Shown here in pieces: positions 35,511 through 44,641 of a DNA stretch of 64,000 bases. The stretch is from DASZUK01 sp035547695. GTDB lineage: Bacteria > Actinomycetota > Acidimicrobiia > Acidimicrobiales > RAAP-2. The notes beneath the pieces are model-generated. The model did not search any database. It worked only from the letters and a program-made list of their open reading frames with translations, and was not told where the DNA came from. A program made the position numbers and the translations under genes. The stretch spans positions 1-64,000 of the forward strand of contig DASZUK010000063.1 of the NCBI GenBank assembly GCA_035547695.1, read 5' to 3'. The number at the start of each line of letters is the position of its first letter. Within the stretch, counting starts at the first letter, position 1.

Positions 35511-35882
35511 TGTCCTGCGGCTCCCTCGTCGTGCTGCCCCGGCCCCCCCCCACCGATGCCGCAAAGATTACAAGATAAGTGCAGTCTTGGGCTGCGGCGC
35601 ACACGCGCCGCCAGGCTGGGCCCGGCCGGTGATGGCGAAGAAATTCTGGCCCAACGGTGCACTCGACGGCGATTTTCACCAATTGCAGCCTCTTGCATGT
35701 TCGGCGGCCTGCGGATGTCGTATCGTGGCCGCTCGAAGGTAAAGGCGAGGGAACGAAGGCCGGGCGGGGCTGCTGGTGACCCGATCGGCCTCCGGGAGGT
35801 CCCGCCGGCCGGCGACGGCGGCGGGGGATCAGGGGAACGAGGATGCAAATGGGGACCTTCGTTGCCGGCGCCGGGATGCGCC
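35511..35882. other. Divergent control region between two TetR genes
   Basis: A 372-bp gene-free region whose GC content drops in the stretch 35560-35720 (AAAGATTACAAGATAAGTGC near 35563, CACCAATTGCAGCC near 35678). It must carry the promoters of both flanking TetR genes. I find no strong palindrome, so operator positions remain unknown. Confidence 0.6.
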
Positions 35883-36620
35883 ATGAGTAACGGTACGGGT
35901 GGGGTAGTGGATGCCGCCACGGCCGGACCGGTGGTGCTGCCCGGCGGGCGGCCGCCCAACGGCGACGACCGGGTGGTGCCCATCGGCCGCCACGGGCGTC
36001 CGAGGGAGGAGATCCGCGCCGTGCAGCGCGCCCGGATCCTGGACGCCTTCGTCGCCGAGCTGGGCGAGCACGGCCTGGCCCAGACGCGGATCATGACGGT
36101 CTGCCGCCGGGCCGGGGTGTCCGCCAAGGAGTTCTACACCCAATTCCAGAACAAGGAGGACTGCTTCTTCGCGGCCTTCGACGTCGGCGCCGACCTGGTG
36201 TTCGAGCAGGGATCGGCGGCGTTCGCCCGGACCGAGGGCCTCTGGGAGGACCGGGTCCGGGCGGCCATCGGGGCCATGCTGGAGGCGCTGGCCGCCAACC
36301 CCGCGTTCTGCCGGTTGTGCATCGTCGAGGCCGCCCAGGCCGGTCCGGCCGGGATGGAGCGGCTGAACGCGGTCATCCTTCGCTGCCGGACCCTGCTCGG
36401 CGGCGACCGGGACCTGGAGGCGCCGGCCGGGGTCCCCGCAAAGGCCTGCGAGAGCGCGGTGATCGGCGGGGCGCTCCGGCCGCTGGCCGAGTACGTCATG
36501 GCCGGCCGGGCGGCCGAGCTGGCCAGCCTGGTGCCGTTGCTGATCTACACCATCACCCTGGCCGCCGTGGGCCATTCCCGGGCCGTCCGGCAGCTACGGC
36601 TGCAGCCGACCCCGATCTAG
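35883..36620 (+). CDS. TetR/AcrR family regulator
   Basis: A 245-residue TetR-type regulator. After a flexible 45-residue start (GRPREEIRAVQRARILDAFV begins the HTH domain) comes GEHGLAQTRIMTVCRRAGVS and AKEFYTQFQNKEDCFFAAFD, where YTQFQNKEDCF is the usual end of the DNA-binding domain. The C-terminal ligand domain contains CRLCIVEAAQAGPAGMERL. It is divergent from the TetR-dehalogenase pair and convergent, with a 4-bp overlap, with cydC; target genes are not evident. Confidence 0.85.
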   Translation: MSNGTGGVVDAATAGPVVLPGGRPPNGDDRVVPIGRHGRPREEIRAVQRARILDAFVAELGEHGLAQTRIMTVCRRAGVSAKEFYTQFQNKEDCFFAAFDVGADLVFEQGSAAFARTEGLWEDRVRAAIGAMLEALAANPAFCRLCIVEAAQAGPAGMERLNAVILRCRTLLGGDRDLEAPAGVPAKACESAVIGGALRPLAEYVMAGRAAELASLVPLLIYTITLAAVGHSRAVRQLRLQPTPI

Positions 36621-38344
36621 CCGGCCTGGCCCGGCCCGCCGTCCGGCCGCTCCGGCGGCTCCGGCGGCTCCGGCCGATCCGGGGGTGGGGCCTGCCGGCC
36701 CCGGTCCACCACGACCACCCGGTCGAACCCGGCCAGGTCGCGGTCGCGGTGGGTGACCAGGAGCACGCTGCGATCGGCGGAGGCCGCCAGCACGTCGGCC
36801 AGCAGGCGACCGCCGCCGTCCTCGTCGAGGCCGGCCGTCGGCTCGTCCAGGACCAGCACCGGACCGCCGGCCAGCAGGGCCCGGGCCACGGCGATCCGTT
36901 GGCGCTGCCCTCCGGACACCCGGGCGCCGCGCTCGCCGACCTGGGTGTCCAGGCCGTCCGGCAGGGTGGCCACCCACCGGTCCAGGTGGGCCAGCCGCAC
37001 CGCCTCGGCCACCTCGTCCTCGGTGGCTCGGGGGCGGCCCAGGGCCACGTTCTGCCGGATGGTGCCGGCGAACAGGTGGGCGTCCTGGTCCACCAGGGCC
37101 ACGGTGCGCCGGACGTCGGCCTGCGCCAGCCGGTCGATCGGCACCCCCCCGAGCGCCGCGGTCCCGGCCTGCAGCGGCCAGAACCGCAACAGGGCGTTGA
37201 CCAGGCTGCTCTTGCCGGCCCCGCTCGGGCCGATCACCGCCGTGCGGCCGCCGGCCGGCACCGTCAGGCTGAGGCCGTCCAGGGCCCACGGCAGGTCCGG
37301 CCGGTACCGCAGCCGGGCCCCTTCGACGGTCAGCTCCGGGCACCCCGCCGGCACCGGCTCCGGCCGGTCCGGGTCGGTGACCGGCGCCGGGACGTCCTCG
37401 AAGGCCAGCAGGCGGCGACCGGCGGCCACCACGTCGCCGGTCCGCACGGCCGCGCCGGCCAGGGCCGGGACGGTCTCGAAGGCCCCCACCGCGGCCAGCG
37501 GCAGGACCGCCAGCATCACCGCGGACAGGTGGTGGTGGGCGACGGCGGCCACCCCGGTGGCCAGCACCCCGACCACCGCGGCGCCGACGCAGGCGGTGAC
37601 CACCGCCGACGCCGCCCCGGCGGCCAGCGCCCGCCGCCGGGCCAGCCGGGTCAGCTCCCGGTCGACGTCCTCCACCCTGGCCAGCAGCCGTGCCTCCTGC
37701 CCGAACGCCAGCAGGTCGGCCGCGCCGGTCAGCAGGTCCACCACCTCGGCCGACAGTTGGCCCCGCAGCGCCGCCTCCCTCCCGCGGCCCGGCCGGGTGG
37801 CCGCGGCCACCGCCGGCCCGGCGACCACGGCCACCACCAGGCAGATCGCCAGGACCAGCCCGGCCACCGGCAGGACGACCGCCGTCACCACCACCGCCAG
37901 GGTGGCCGCGGCCACCGTCACCGTGACCGGCAGCAGGCAGCGCAGGTACAGGTCCTGCAGGGTGTCCACGTCGTCGGTGGCCCGGACCAGCAGGTCCCCG
38001 CTGCGCCACAGCCCCAGCCCGGCCGGGGCCAGCGGCTCCAGCCGGTCATACAGCCAGGTCCGCCACCGCGACAGCGACCGGAAGGCGGCGTCGTGGGCCA
38101 CCAGCCGCTCCCCGTACCGCAGCGGCCCGCGGACGAACGCCAGCACCTCCACCGCGGCTAGCAGCCCGGCGATGGCCCCCAGGCCGGGCCGGAACGCGGC
38201 CCGGTCCACCACGTAGCCCGACCCGGCCAGCAGGCCCACCGTGGCCATGGCCCCGGCCACCCCCAGCAGGGCCGCCACGGCCAGCCGTCCCCATCGTGGG
38301 GCCCCGATCCGGACCAGCCGGCCCAGCACCTGCCGGCCGGTCAC
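36617..38344 (-). CDS. cydC: Thiol reductant ABC exporter subunit CydC
   Basis: A 575-residue half-transporter with six N-terminal membrane segments and a C-terminal ATPase: Walker A IGPSGAGKSSLV, signature VSGGQRQRIAVARALL, Walker B PVLVLDEPTAGLD, and H-loop LLVTHRDRDL. With CydD it exports cysteine/glutathione-type reductants to the outer face of the membrane, needed for cytochrome bd assembly. It overlaps the upstream cydD by GTGA, so the subunits are co-translated. No cydAB lies within this window, which is unusual since the four are often adjacent in actinobacteria. Confidence 0.9.
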   Translation of the reverse strand: MTGRQVLGRLVRIGAPRWGRLAVAALLGVAGAMATVGLLAGSGYVVDRAAFRPGLGAIAGLLAAVEVLAFVRGPLRYGERLVAHDAAFRSLSRWRTWLYDRLEPLAPAGLGLWRSGDLLVRATDDVDTLQDLYLRCLLPVTVTVAAATLAVVVTAVVLPVAGLVLAICLVVAVVAGPAVAAATRPGRGREAALRGQLSAEVVDLLTGAADLLAFGQEARLLARVEDVDRELTRLARRRALAAGAASAVVTACVGAAVVGVLATGVAAVAHHHLSAVMLAVLPLAAVGAFETVPALAGAAVRTGDVVAAGRRLLAFEDVPAPVTDPDRPEPVPAGCPELTVEGARLRYRPDLPWALDGLSLTVPAGGRTAVIGPSGAGKSSLVNALLRFWPLQAGTAALGGVPIDRLAQADVRRTVALVDQDAHLFAGTIRQNVALGRPRATEDEVAEAVRLAHLDRWVATLPDGLDTQVGERGARVSGGQRQRIAVARALLAGGPVLVLDEPTAGLDEDGGGRLLADVLAASADRSVLLVTHRDRDLAGFDRVVVVDRGRQAPPPDRPEPPEPPERPDGGPGQAG

Positions 38345-40179
38345 GCCGGTGCTCCCACGGTGCGGTCACCGGCCTCGGCCGGGGTCCCCCCCATGGCCAC
38401 GGTGCGGTCGATCCGGCCGACCAGCTCCGGGCGGTGGGCGGCCACCAGCACGGCGCGGCCGTCCAGCCACGGCGTCAGGGCGTCGCGGAGGTGGCCCTCG
38501 GTGGCCCGGTCCAGGTGGGCCACCGGCTCGTCCAGGAGCACCAGCGGGACGTCGCGGAGGGCGGCCCGGGCGATGGCCAGCCGTTGCCGCTCCCCGGCGC
38601 TCAGCGCCAGGCCGCCGTCGCCCACCGGGGTGTCCAGGCCGGCCGGCAGGGCGGCCACGAGGTCGGCCAGGCCGACCGCGGCCAGGACCCGGCGCAGCCG
38701 GCCGTCGTCCGCCCCGGGGTCGCCCAGGCGGAGGTTGTCGGCGACGGTCCCCCCGAACAGGTGTGGCCGCTGGGGCACCCAGGCGACCTGCCGCCGCCAC
38801 GACGCCGGGTCCACCGCCGACAGGTCGACCCCGCCCACCCGGACGGCGCCGGCGTCGGGGGCCACGAAGCCCAGCAGCACCGCCAGCACCGTCGACTTGC
38901 CCGCCCCGGAGGGGCCGACCAGGGCGACGTGCTCGCCCGGCTCCAGATGCAGGTCGAAGCGGTCGAGGGCCGGTTCGGCCCGGCCGGCGTAGTGCACCGT
39001 GACCCCCGCCATGGTGACCGGGAGCGGCCCCACCCCCGCCCCCGTCCCCGTCCCCGCTACGGCCGGGGGCCCTGGGAGCGTTTCCGCGGCAACGTCCCGG
39101 TCCGCGGACACGCCCCGGCCGCCGCCCGCCTGCCCCGCTTGGCCCGCCGGGGCCGCCGGGGCCGCCGGGGCCGCCGGCCCGGACGGGGCCGGGAGGGGCT
39201 CGTCCAGGATGTCCAGGATGCGCTGCGCCGCGGCCTGCCCTTCGGTGCTGGCGTGGAATTCGGCCCCGGCCCGCCGCAGCGGCAGGAACACCTCCGGGGA
39301 CACCAGCAGGACGGCCAGCGCGGTGTACAGCGGCACCCCGCCGTCCAGCAGCCGCAGGCCCAGCACCATGGCCACCAGGCCGGTGCCGATGCCGGCGATG
39401 AGCTCCATGGCCAGCGCCGAGAGGAAGGCCACCCGGAGAGTGGCCATGGTGGTCTGCCGGAGCCCTTCCGTGGCGGCGGCCACCTCCTGGCGACCCTGGG
39501 CGGACCGTCCGAAGGCCCGCAGGGTGGGCAACCCGCGGACCAGGTCCAGGAACCGGGCCGAAAGGGACGACAGCCGCCGCCACTGCCGCTGGGTCTCGGC
39601 GGCGGAACGGCGGCCGAACAGCACCATCACCACCGGGACCAGGGCCACCAGGACGACCAGGACGACCAGGGACACCCAGTCGGTCCAGCCCACCCAGGCC
39701 AGGATGCCGACCGGGGCCAGGGCGGCCAGGACGGCCTGGGGGAGGTACCGGCCGAAGTAGGCGTCCAGGGCCGCCGTGCCCCGGGTGGCCGCCAGGGACA
39801 GCTCCCCGGCCCGCTCCCCGGCCAGCCAGGACGGGCCCAGGTCGAGGGCGTGGCGGAGGAGCTGGCGGCGGAGCACCGAGGTGACCGTGGCCCCGCACCG
39901 CTGGGCGGCCGCCTCCCCGGCCCAGCCGCACAGGGCCCGGGCGGCGAAGGCGGCGGCCAGGCCGGCCAACTGCGGGGCGACGTCCGGCAGGGTGGCGTGG
40001 TGCAGCAGCACCCGCTCCACCACGGTGGCCAGCAGCACCGCCTGGGCCACGACGCAGACCGTGCCGGCCAGCCCGACGGCCACCGCCACCACCAGGTACC
40101 GCCGGGTCGCCGACACCCGGGCGGCCAGCCGTCGGTCGACCAGGCCACCGAACTGCCGATCGGCGGCCGGGGTGGACAT
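38341..40179 (-). CDS. cydD: Thiol reductant ABC exporter subunit CydD
   Basis: A 612-residue half-transporter, partner of CydC. Six membrane segments are followed by an ATPase with Walker A VGPSGAGKSTVL, signature LSAGERQRLAIARAAL and Walker B VPLVLLDEPVAHLD. Between the domains (about residues 335-395) is an expanded Pro/Ala/Gly linker (APAAPAAPAGQAGQAGGG) that contains a near-copy of a palindromic element also found in the ADPS-like gene. ATG 40179 is fixed by a TAGCGT -10 box 7 nt upstream (complement of 40187-40192), a leaderless pattern. Confidence 0.9.
   Translation of the reverse strand: MSTPAADRQFGGLVDRRLAARVSATRRYLVVAVAVGLAGTVCVVAQAVLLATVVERVLLHHATLPDVAPQLAGLAAAFAARALCGWAGEAAAQRCGATVTSVLRRQLLRHALDLGPSWLAGERAGELSLAATRGTAALDAYFGRYLPQAVLAALAPVGILAWVGWTDWVSLVVLVVLVALVPVVMVLFGRRSAAETQRQWRRLSSLSARFLDLVRGLPTLRAFGRSAQGRQEVAAATEGLRQTTMATLRVAFLSALAMELIAGIGTGLVAMVLGLRLLDGGVPLYTALAVLLVSPEVFLPLRRAGAEFHASTEGQAAAQRILDILDEPLPAPSGPAAPAAPAAPAGQAGQAGGGRGVSADRDVAAETLPGPPAVAGTGTGAGVGPLPVTMAGVTVHYAGRAEPALDRFDLHLEPGEHVALVGPSGAGKSTVLAVLLGFVAPDAGAVRVGGVDLSAVDPASWRRQVAWVPQRPHLFGGTVADNLRLGDPGADDGRLRRVLAAVGLADLVAALPAGLDTPVGDGGLALSAGERQRLAIARAALRDVPLVLLDEPVAHLDRATEGHLRDALTPWLDGRAVLVAAHRPELVGRIDRTVAMGGTPAEAGDRTVGAPA
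39075..39098. repeat. Imperfect copy of a palindromic element inside cydD
   Basis: GCGTTTCCGCGGCAACGTCC here matches the perfect palindrome at 60942-60963 except for one central base and the left edge. Both lie in linker regions of minus-strand genes and are read in the same frame, giving DV(A/S)AET. Confidence 0.6.
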
Positions 40180-40245
40180 CGGGCCCACGCTACCCATCCA
40201 CCTCCGGCCCCCACGAGTCGGCGGGACCGGCCGGGCTGGCACCCA

Positions 40246-41826
40246 TCAGGCGGTGAACGCCAGCCCGTCCACCCGGATGCGGGCGCCGACGAACCCCTCG
40301 GCCACCACCTGGGCCGCCAGGGCCGGGTCCTCCGCGGTGGCCACGCAGCGGACCGGCGCGGTGGCCGTCCCGCCGGCGCCGGTCCCGTCTGCGCCGGTCC
40401 CGTCGGTGTCCGGCCCGCCGTCGCCAACCCTGCCGGCGCCGGTCCCGCCGGCGCCAGCCCTGCCGGCGACGTCGGCGACGACGACCACCCGGACCGGGTC
40501 CAGGCCGTCGTAGGTGACGGTGAAGGAGGCCACGGTGGCGTCCCCGTCGTACCGGTCCAGCACCTCGGCGGTGGGGGTGGCGGCAGCCGCCTCACCGGCC
40601 AGGTCGTCCAGCAGCGGCGGCCGGCCGTCCGGCTCGGCCGACCACACCGCCAGGCCCGGCTTGGTCAGCAGGCCGCAGACCGTGGTGACCACCCCCAGCC
40701 GGCCCGGCTGCTCCCGCAGCAGCGGCACCACCGCGGCGGTGGACTGGTACACGAAGTTGTTGAACGGCCCCCCGGCGAACGCCATGCCGCCGGTCACCGT
40801 CGGGGTGCGGTCCGGCGGCAGCCCGAGCTCCCGCTGCTGCACCCGGACGGCGGCCGGGAAGCAGGAGTACACCTCCACCACCTCCGCGTCGGCCAGCGGC
40901 CGGCCCACCCGTTCCTCCGCGGCCCGGCCCAGCACCCCCATGGCCGGCCACCGGTGCAGGTGCCGGCGCCGGCTCAGCGACACGGCGTGGGTGGCGTCCA
41001 CCCCGACCAGCGGGAACACCCACCGGTCGGCCGGTACCCCGAACCGCCGGGCGGCCTCCGCCGAGCACAGCAGCACGGCCGCGGCCTGGTCCACCGTCCA
41101 CTGGCTGGCGTGCCACTTGTTGTACGGGTACGCCAGCGGCCGGTTCCCGGGCCCGGGGGTGGCGATCTGCTCCGCCGTCATCGGCTGCCCGAACGCCGCC
41201 GCCGGGTTGTGGCGGGCCACCTCGTTGAACCGGGCCCAGAGCGCGGCGATGGCCCGCTGTTGGGCCGCCATGCCGCCGCCACCCGTCTCGTGGCGCCCGG
41301 TCTCGTGGGACCCCGTCTCGTGGAACCACAGCGCGTTCTCGATGACCGCGTACTGCTGCACCGGCGGCACCACCATGCCGGCGTCCAGCTCGGCGGCGGC
41401 GAAGAACTCCGGCTCCCGGGCCTCCACCACGTCGGGGACCGCGCCGGGCTGGGCGGTCTCGACGGCGCCGTCGGTGCGGGCCCAGGCCCGGGCTTCCCCG
41501 CCGACCACCACGGCCACGTCGGAGGCCCCACCGGTGATGGCCCGGAGGGCCTGGCTGACCAACGTCTGCTGCGGCACCCCCAGCTCCCCGAGGTGGGTCC
41601 GGGCCCCCGCGGCGCCGACCGCGGCGGCCACCAGCCGGGCCGGGTCCGGGTAGCCCCAGGTGCCCTGGGGCACCGCGATGCGGTCGGCCGCCGCGGCCAG
41701 GGCCGGCGCGCCGGCGTCGTCGGCCGCGGCCAGGGTGGCCAGGACCATCAGGTCGACCGGTTCGTGGGCGCCGGTGGCGGTGCCGACGCCGACCAGCACT
41801 GGGGTCCGGGGATCGACGGTGGGCAA
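40246..41826 (-). CDS. Thiolase-superfamily acetyl-CoA acetyltransferase-like protein
   Basis: A 526-residue thiolase-like protein. VEVYSCFPAAVRVQQRELGL and TVTGGMAFAGGPFNNFVYQS are typical of the acetyl-CoA acetyltransferase-like group; thiolases transfer acyl groups via a Cys and two His, though this subgroup is poorly studied. The C-terminal 80 residues resemble an OB-fold (VGARIRVDGLAFTA). Low-complexity inserts (HETGSHETGRHETGGGG; GADGTGAGG) interrupt it. I choose a TTG start at 41826 because TATCGT (complement of 41834-41839) lies exactly 7 nt upstream and PTVDPRTPVLVGVGTA then begins the protein; the upstream ATG at 41865 would lie beyond that promoter. Confidence 0.8.
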   Translation of the reverse strand: MPTVDPRTPVLVGVGTATGAHEPVDLMVLATLAAADDAGAPALAAAADRIAVPQGTWGYPDPARLVAAAVGAAGARTHLGELGVPQQTLVSQALRAITGGASDVAVVVGGEARAWARTDGAVETAQPGAVPDVVEAREPEFFAAAELDAGMVVPPVQQYAVIENALWFHETGSHETGRHETGGGGMAAQQRAIAALWARFNEVARHNPAAAFGQPMTAEQIATPGPGNRPLAYPYNKWHASQWTVDQAAAVLLCSAEAARRFGVPADRWVFPLVGVDATHAVSLSRRRHLHRWPAMGVLGRAAEERVGRPLADAEVVEVYSCFPAAVRVQQRELGLPPDRTPTVTGGMAFAGGPFNNFVYQSTAAVVPLLREQPGRLGVVTTVCGLLTKPGLAVWSAEPDGRPPLLDDLAGEAAAATPTAEVLDRYDGDATVASFTVTYDGLDPVRVVVVADVAGRAGAGGTGAGRVGDGGPDTDGTGADGTGAGGTATAPVRCVATAEDPALAAQVVAEGFVGARIRVDGLAFTA

Positions 41827-41881
41827 GGGCGGAACGATAGTCCCGGTGCGGTGCCCACCGAGCACCTGGACGACCGTCCGG

Positions 41882-42784
41882 TCAGGCCGAGATGTCCGAC
41901 GCAGCCGGGGAGGATGCGGTGGGGGAGGACCCGGCCGGCGAGGGCGCAGCCGGCGAAGACCCGGCCGGCGAGGACGCGGTGGGAGGGACCGCCGGGGCGG
42001 CCCCCCGGGACGCCGGCTCGGCGGACCGGTGCAGCAGCTCGGCCAGCATTCCCTCCAGGCGGTCCAGCCGCTTCACCAGCTCGGTCCGCTCGTCGTCGGC
42101 GGTCTGCTGCACGAAGAAGCTGGCCACCGTGGCGGTCAGCACGCCGAGCAGGGCGATGCCGACCAGCATCAGCACCACCGCCACCCCCTGGCCCTCGGAG
42201 GTGACCGGGAACTTTGTGCCGTAGCCGACGGTGGTGACGGTGACGACCGACCACCAGAGGGCCTGGCCGTAGTTGTGGATGTTGGACCCCTTGGCGTGCT
42301 CCTCGAAGCCCAGCACCACCGCCGAGGCGGCGAACACGATGGCGACAACGGCCAGCAGCACGAAGTGGACGTTGCGGTGGGTGGCCAGCCGCCGGGCCCG
42401 CTGCAGGAAGTTGACCAGCACCACCCCCATCCGGCTGAGGTTGAGCAGGCGCAGGACCCGCACTGCCCGCAGCGGCCGCAGCACCGGCAGCACGATGATG
42501 GCCAGGTTGACCAGGTTGTGCGTGAAGTACCGCTTGCGATCCGGGGCCAGGTACAGCTTGGTCAGGTACTCCACCGTGAAGGCGGCCCACACGAAGAAGT
42601 CGATGACGTCGAAGGAGTCGTTGACCGGCGCCGGCAGCGTCAACACGTACGGCAGCACCAGCACCGGCAGCCACAGCAGGGCCAGCACCGTCAGCGGCAA
42701 CTCCACCATGGCCGAGAACCGGTCGTAGGCGTCCTGTGTGCGGCCGAGGCTGCTCAGTGATCGCGGTGACCTGCCGCCCGCCAC
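41882..42784 (-). CDS. Voltage-gated potassium channel family protein
   Basis: A 300-residue six-segment channel. The S4-like helix LRPLRAVRVLRLLNLSRMGV has regularly spaced Arg, and the selectivity filter TVTTVGYGTKFPVT carries the TVGYG signature of K+ channels. After S6 a short coiled coil (RTELVKRLDRLEGMLAELLH) may tetramerise the protein, and the tail is a Ser/Pro/Ala repeat (ASSPAGSSPAAPSPAGSS). The GTG at 42784 follows AAGGAGGGA closely; a TACGAT -10 box about 90 bp upstream implies a leader of roughly 85 nt, unlike the leaderless genes around it. Confidence 0.88.
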   Translation of the reverse strand: MAGGRSPRSLSSLGRTQDAYDRFSAMVELPLTVLALLWLPVLVLPYVLTLPAPVNDSFDVIDFFVWAAFTVEYLTKLYLAPDRKRYFTHNLVNLAIIVLPVLRPLRAVRVLRLLNLSRMGVVLVNFLQRARRLATHRNVHFVLLAVVAIVFAASAVVLGFEEHAKGSNIHNYGQALWWSVVTVTTVGYGTKFPVTSEGQGVAVVLMLVGIALLGVLTATVASFFVQQTADDERTELVKRLDRLEGMLAELLHRSAEPASRGAAPAVPPTASSPAGSSPAAPSPAGSSPTASSPAASDISA

Positions 42785-43030
42785 GTCCCTCCTTCCGGGT
42801 CCGGCCGCCCTTCCGGCCGCCCTTCCGGTCCTGGCCGCCCTCCCGGTCCCGGCCGCGCCGACGTCCGGGAGATCGTAACCCCGCCTCACCACCCGGTCCG
42901 CCCGGGGCCGGGGCCGGCGCCGCGGCCGGGGCCGGTGGACCCCGGTGGACCACGGCGACGAGTGATCCGAACGGGCCCTCCGGCCGTAGTGCCGGGTATG
43001 GAGCACGAGCAGCACGAGCAGGAGGAGCAG

Positions 43031-43621
43031 ATGCGCAACCGAGACGGGTCGCGCCGGGCCCTGGCCGGGTGGTCGGGCCGGCTGCACCGCGGTGCGGCCG
43101 TGGTGGCGTTGACGACCGGTGCCGCCCTGGCCGGCGCGGCGGCACTGCCGGCCGGGGCCGGCGCGGCGTCGTCGACGGTGGTGAAGGTCACCGACAACAA
43201 GACCTGGGGGCCGATGCTGGTCCTGGCCAACGGCGACGCGGTCTACCGGCTGACCGCCGACCCGGCCAACAAGAGCGTGTGCGCCGGCGCCTGCGCCAAG
43301 GCCTGGCCGCCGGTGCTGCTGGCCAAGGGCCAGAAGAAGCCGAAGGGCCAGGGGGTGACCGGCCTCGGGACCATCAACCGGGGTGGCGGCCACCTGCAGG
43401 TCACCTACAAGGGGATCCCGCTGTACCTGTTCGCCGGCGACCACTCGGCCGGGCAGGTCAACGGGAACATCAAGGACACATGGGGCCAGTGGTGGGTGGT
43501 CGATCCGGCCCATCCCAAGGCGACCCCGACGGCCGCCAAGTCGTCCGGCGGGTCGGGTGGGTCGGGCGGGTCCGGCGGGAAGACCACCACCACGGCCGCC
43601 GGTTCGGGCGTGGCGTACTGA
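43031..43621 (+). CDS. Secreted Yx(F/L)xxD-motif protein (COG4315-like)
   Basis: A 196-residue exported protein. A signal peptide spans about residues 1-45 (basic RNRDGSRR start, hydrophobic AAVVALTTGAALAGAAALPA, likely cut after AGA). The domain has the paired motifs YRLTAD and YLFAGD and CAGACAKAWPPVL, characteristic of the COG4315 family of periplasmic or lipoprotein-type proteins of unknown function. No lipobox Cys is seen. ATG 43031 is chosen because AGGAGG lies 5 nt upstream. A Gly/Ser tail (GGSGGSGGSGG) ends the protein. It heads an operon ending with an ECF sigma/anti-sigma pair. Confidence 0.82.
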   Translation: MRNRDGSRRALAGWSGRLHRGAAVVALTTGAALAGAAALPAGAGAASSTVVKVTDNKTWGPMLVLANGDAVYRLTADPANKSVCAGACAKAWPPVLLAKGQKKPKGQGVTGLGTINRGGGHLQVTYKGIPLYLFAGDHSAGQVNGNIKDTWGQWWVVDPAHPKATPTAAKSSGGSGGSGGSGGKTTTTAAGSGVAY

Positions 43622-43624
43622 CCG

Positions 43625-44641
43625 ATGACGGTCGTCGTCGATCCCGTCGCCGGCCCACCGCGGCTGGAACGGTCCGCCCGGGCCGACCTGGTGGCCCGGG
43701 CCACCTCCTGGCTCGGGGTGCTGGCCGTCGGGGGAGCGGCGGGGTGGCTGGGCGCGGTCGGGTACGCCGAGCTGGCCGGGGCGGGCACGCTGTGGTCGGC
43801 GCTGTCGGTGGCCCGGGGGGACACCGTCGGGCCGGCCCTGCTGGCCACGGTGGGCCTGCTGTTCCTGGCCGAGCGGCGCTGGCCGGCGGTCCGGCGGCCG
43901 GCGCTGGCCCGTCCCCACCTGGTCGACGCCGGGTACCTGGCCCTGTTCGCCGTGGCGGTGTTGCCGCTGCTGACCGTGGTGCAGACCGGGTTCGCGGTGG
44001 AGGTGGCCCGGCACGGCCGGTTCCTCCTACTGGGCCGGCTGCCGGTGGTGCCGCAGGTGGCCGTGGTGGTCGTGGTGCTGGTGGCCATGGACGCCATGAA
44101 CTGGCTGGCCCACCTGGCCAACCACCGGTCGGTGGCGCTGTGGCGGCTGCACGCCCTGCACCACTCGCAGGAGGACATGAGCGTGTTCACCACCTTCCGC
44201 ACCCACCCGCTGGTGCACGCCGCCTACCTGCCGGCCATGCTGCCGGCCCTGGTCCTCGGCGCCAGCGGCACCGTCCCGGCGGTGGCGCTCGTCGCCTACG
44301 GCTGCCTGGTCACCCTGCCGCACGCCAACCTGCGGTGGACCTTCGGACCGGTCGGCCGGGTGCTGGTCAGCCCGGGCTACCACCGGCTGCACCACGCCCG
44401 CGACGCCGGCGGCCCCCGGGGGGCCGTCAACCTGGGGTTCGTGCTGGTCTGCTGGGACCAACTGGCCGGCCGGGCGGCCTACCCGGCGGTCGGTGCGGCG
44501 GTGGCCACCGGGATCGCCGGCCGGCCGGTGCCGGTGGAGCAGGTGGCCACCGGGGCGGCCGGGTCCGTGCGGGTGGTGCTGGCCCAACTGGCCCAGCCGT
44601 TCCGCTTCCACTTCCACGCCGAGACGGGAGGCCGATCGTGA
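43625..44641 (+). CDS. Sterol desaturase/fatty acid hydroxylase superfamily protein
   Basis: A 338-residue membrane protein with several hydrophobic segments and the His clusters of di-iron membrane oxygenases: NWLAHLANH, LHALHHSQE, and SPGYHRLHHARD. Such enzymes hydroxylate or desaturate lipids, sterols or carotenoids using O2. It starts three bases after the upstream secreted-protein gene and overlaps the DoxX gene by GTGA. The substrate is unknown; membrane lipid modification under sigma control is a reasonable inference. Confidence 0.87.
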   Translation: MTVVVDPVAGPPRLERSARADLVARATSWLGVLAVGGAAGWLGAVGYAELAGAGTLWSALSVARGDTVGPALLATVGLLFLAERRWPAVRRPALARPHLVDAGYLALFAVAVLPLLTVVQTGFAVEVARHGRFLLLGRLPVVPQVAVVVVVLVAMDAMNWLAHLANHRSVALWRLHALHHSQEDMSVFTTFRTHPLVHAAYLPAMLPALVLGASGTVPAVALVAYGCLVTLPHANLRWTFGPVGRVLVSPGYHRLHHARDAGGPRGAVNLGFVLVCWDQLAGRAAYPAVGAAVATGIAGRPVPVEQVATGAAGSVRVVLAQLAQPFRFHFHAETGGRS

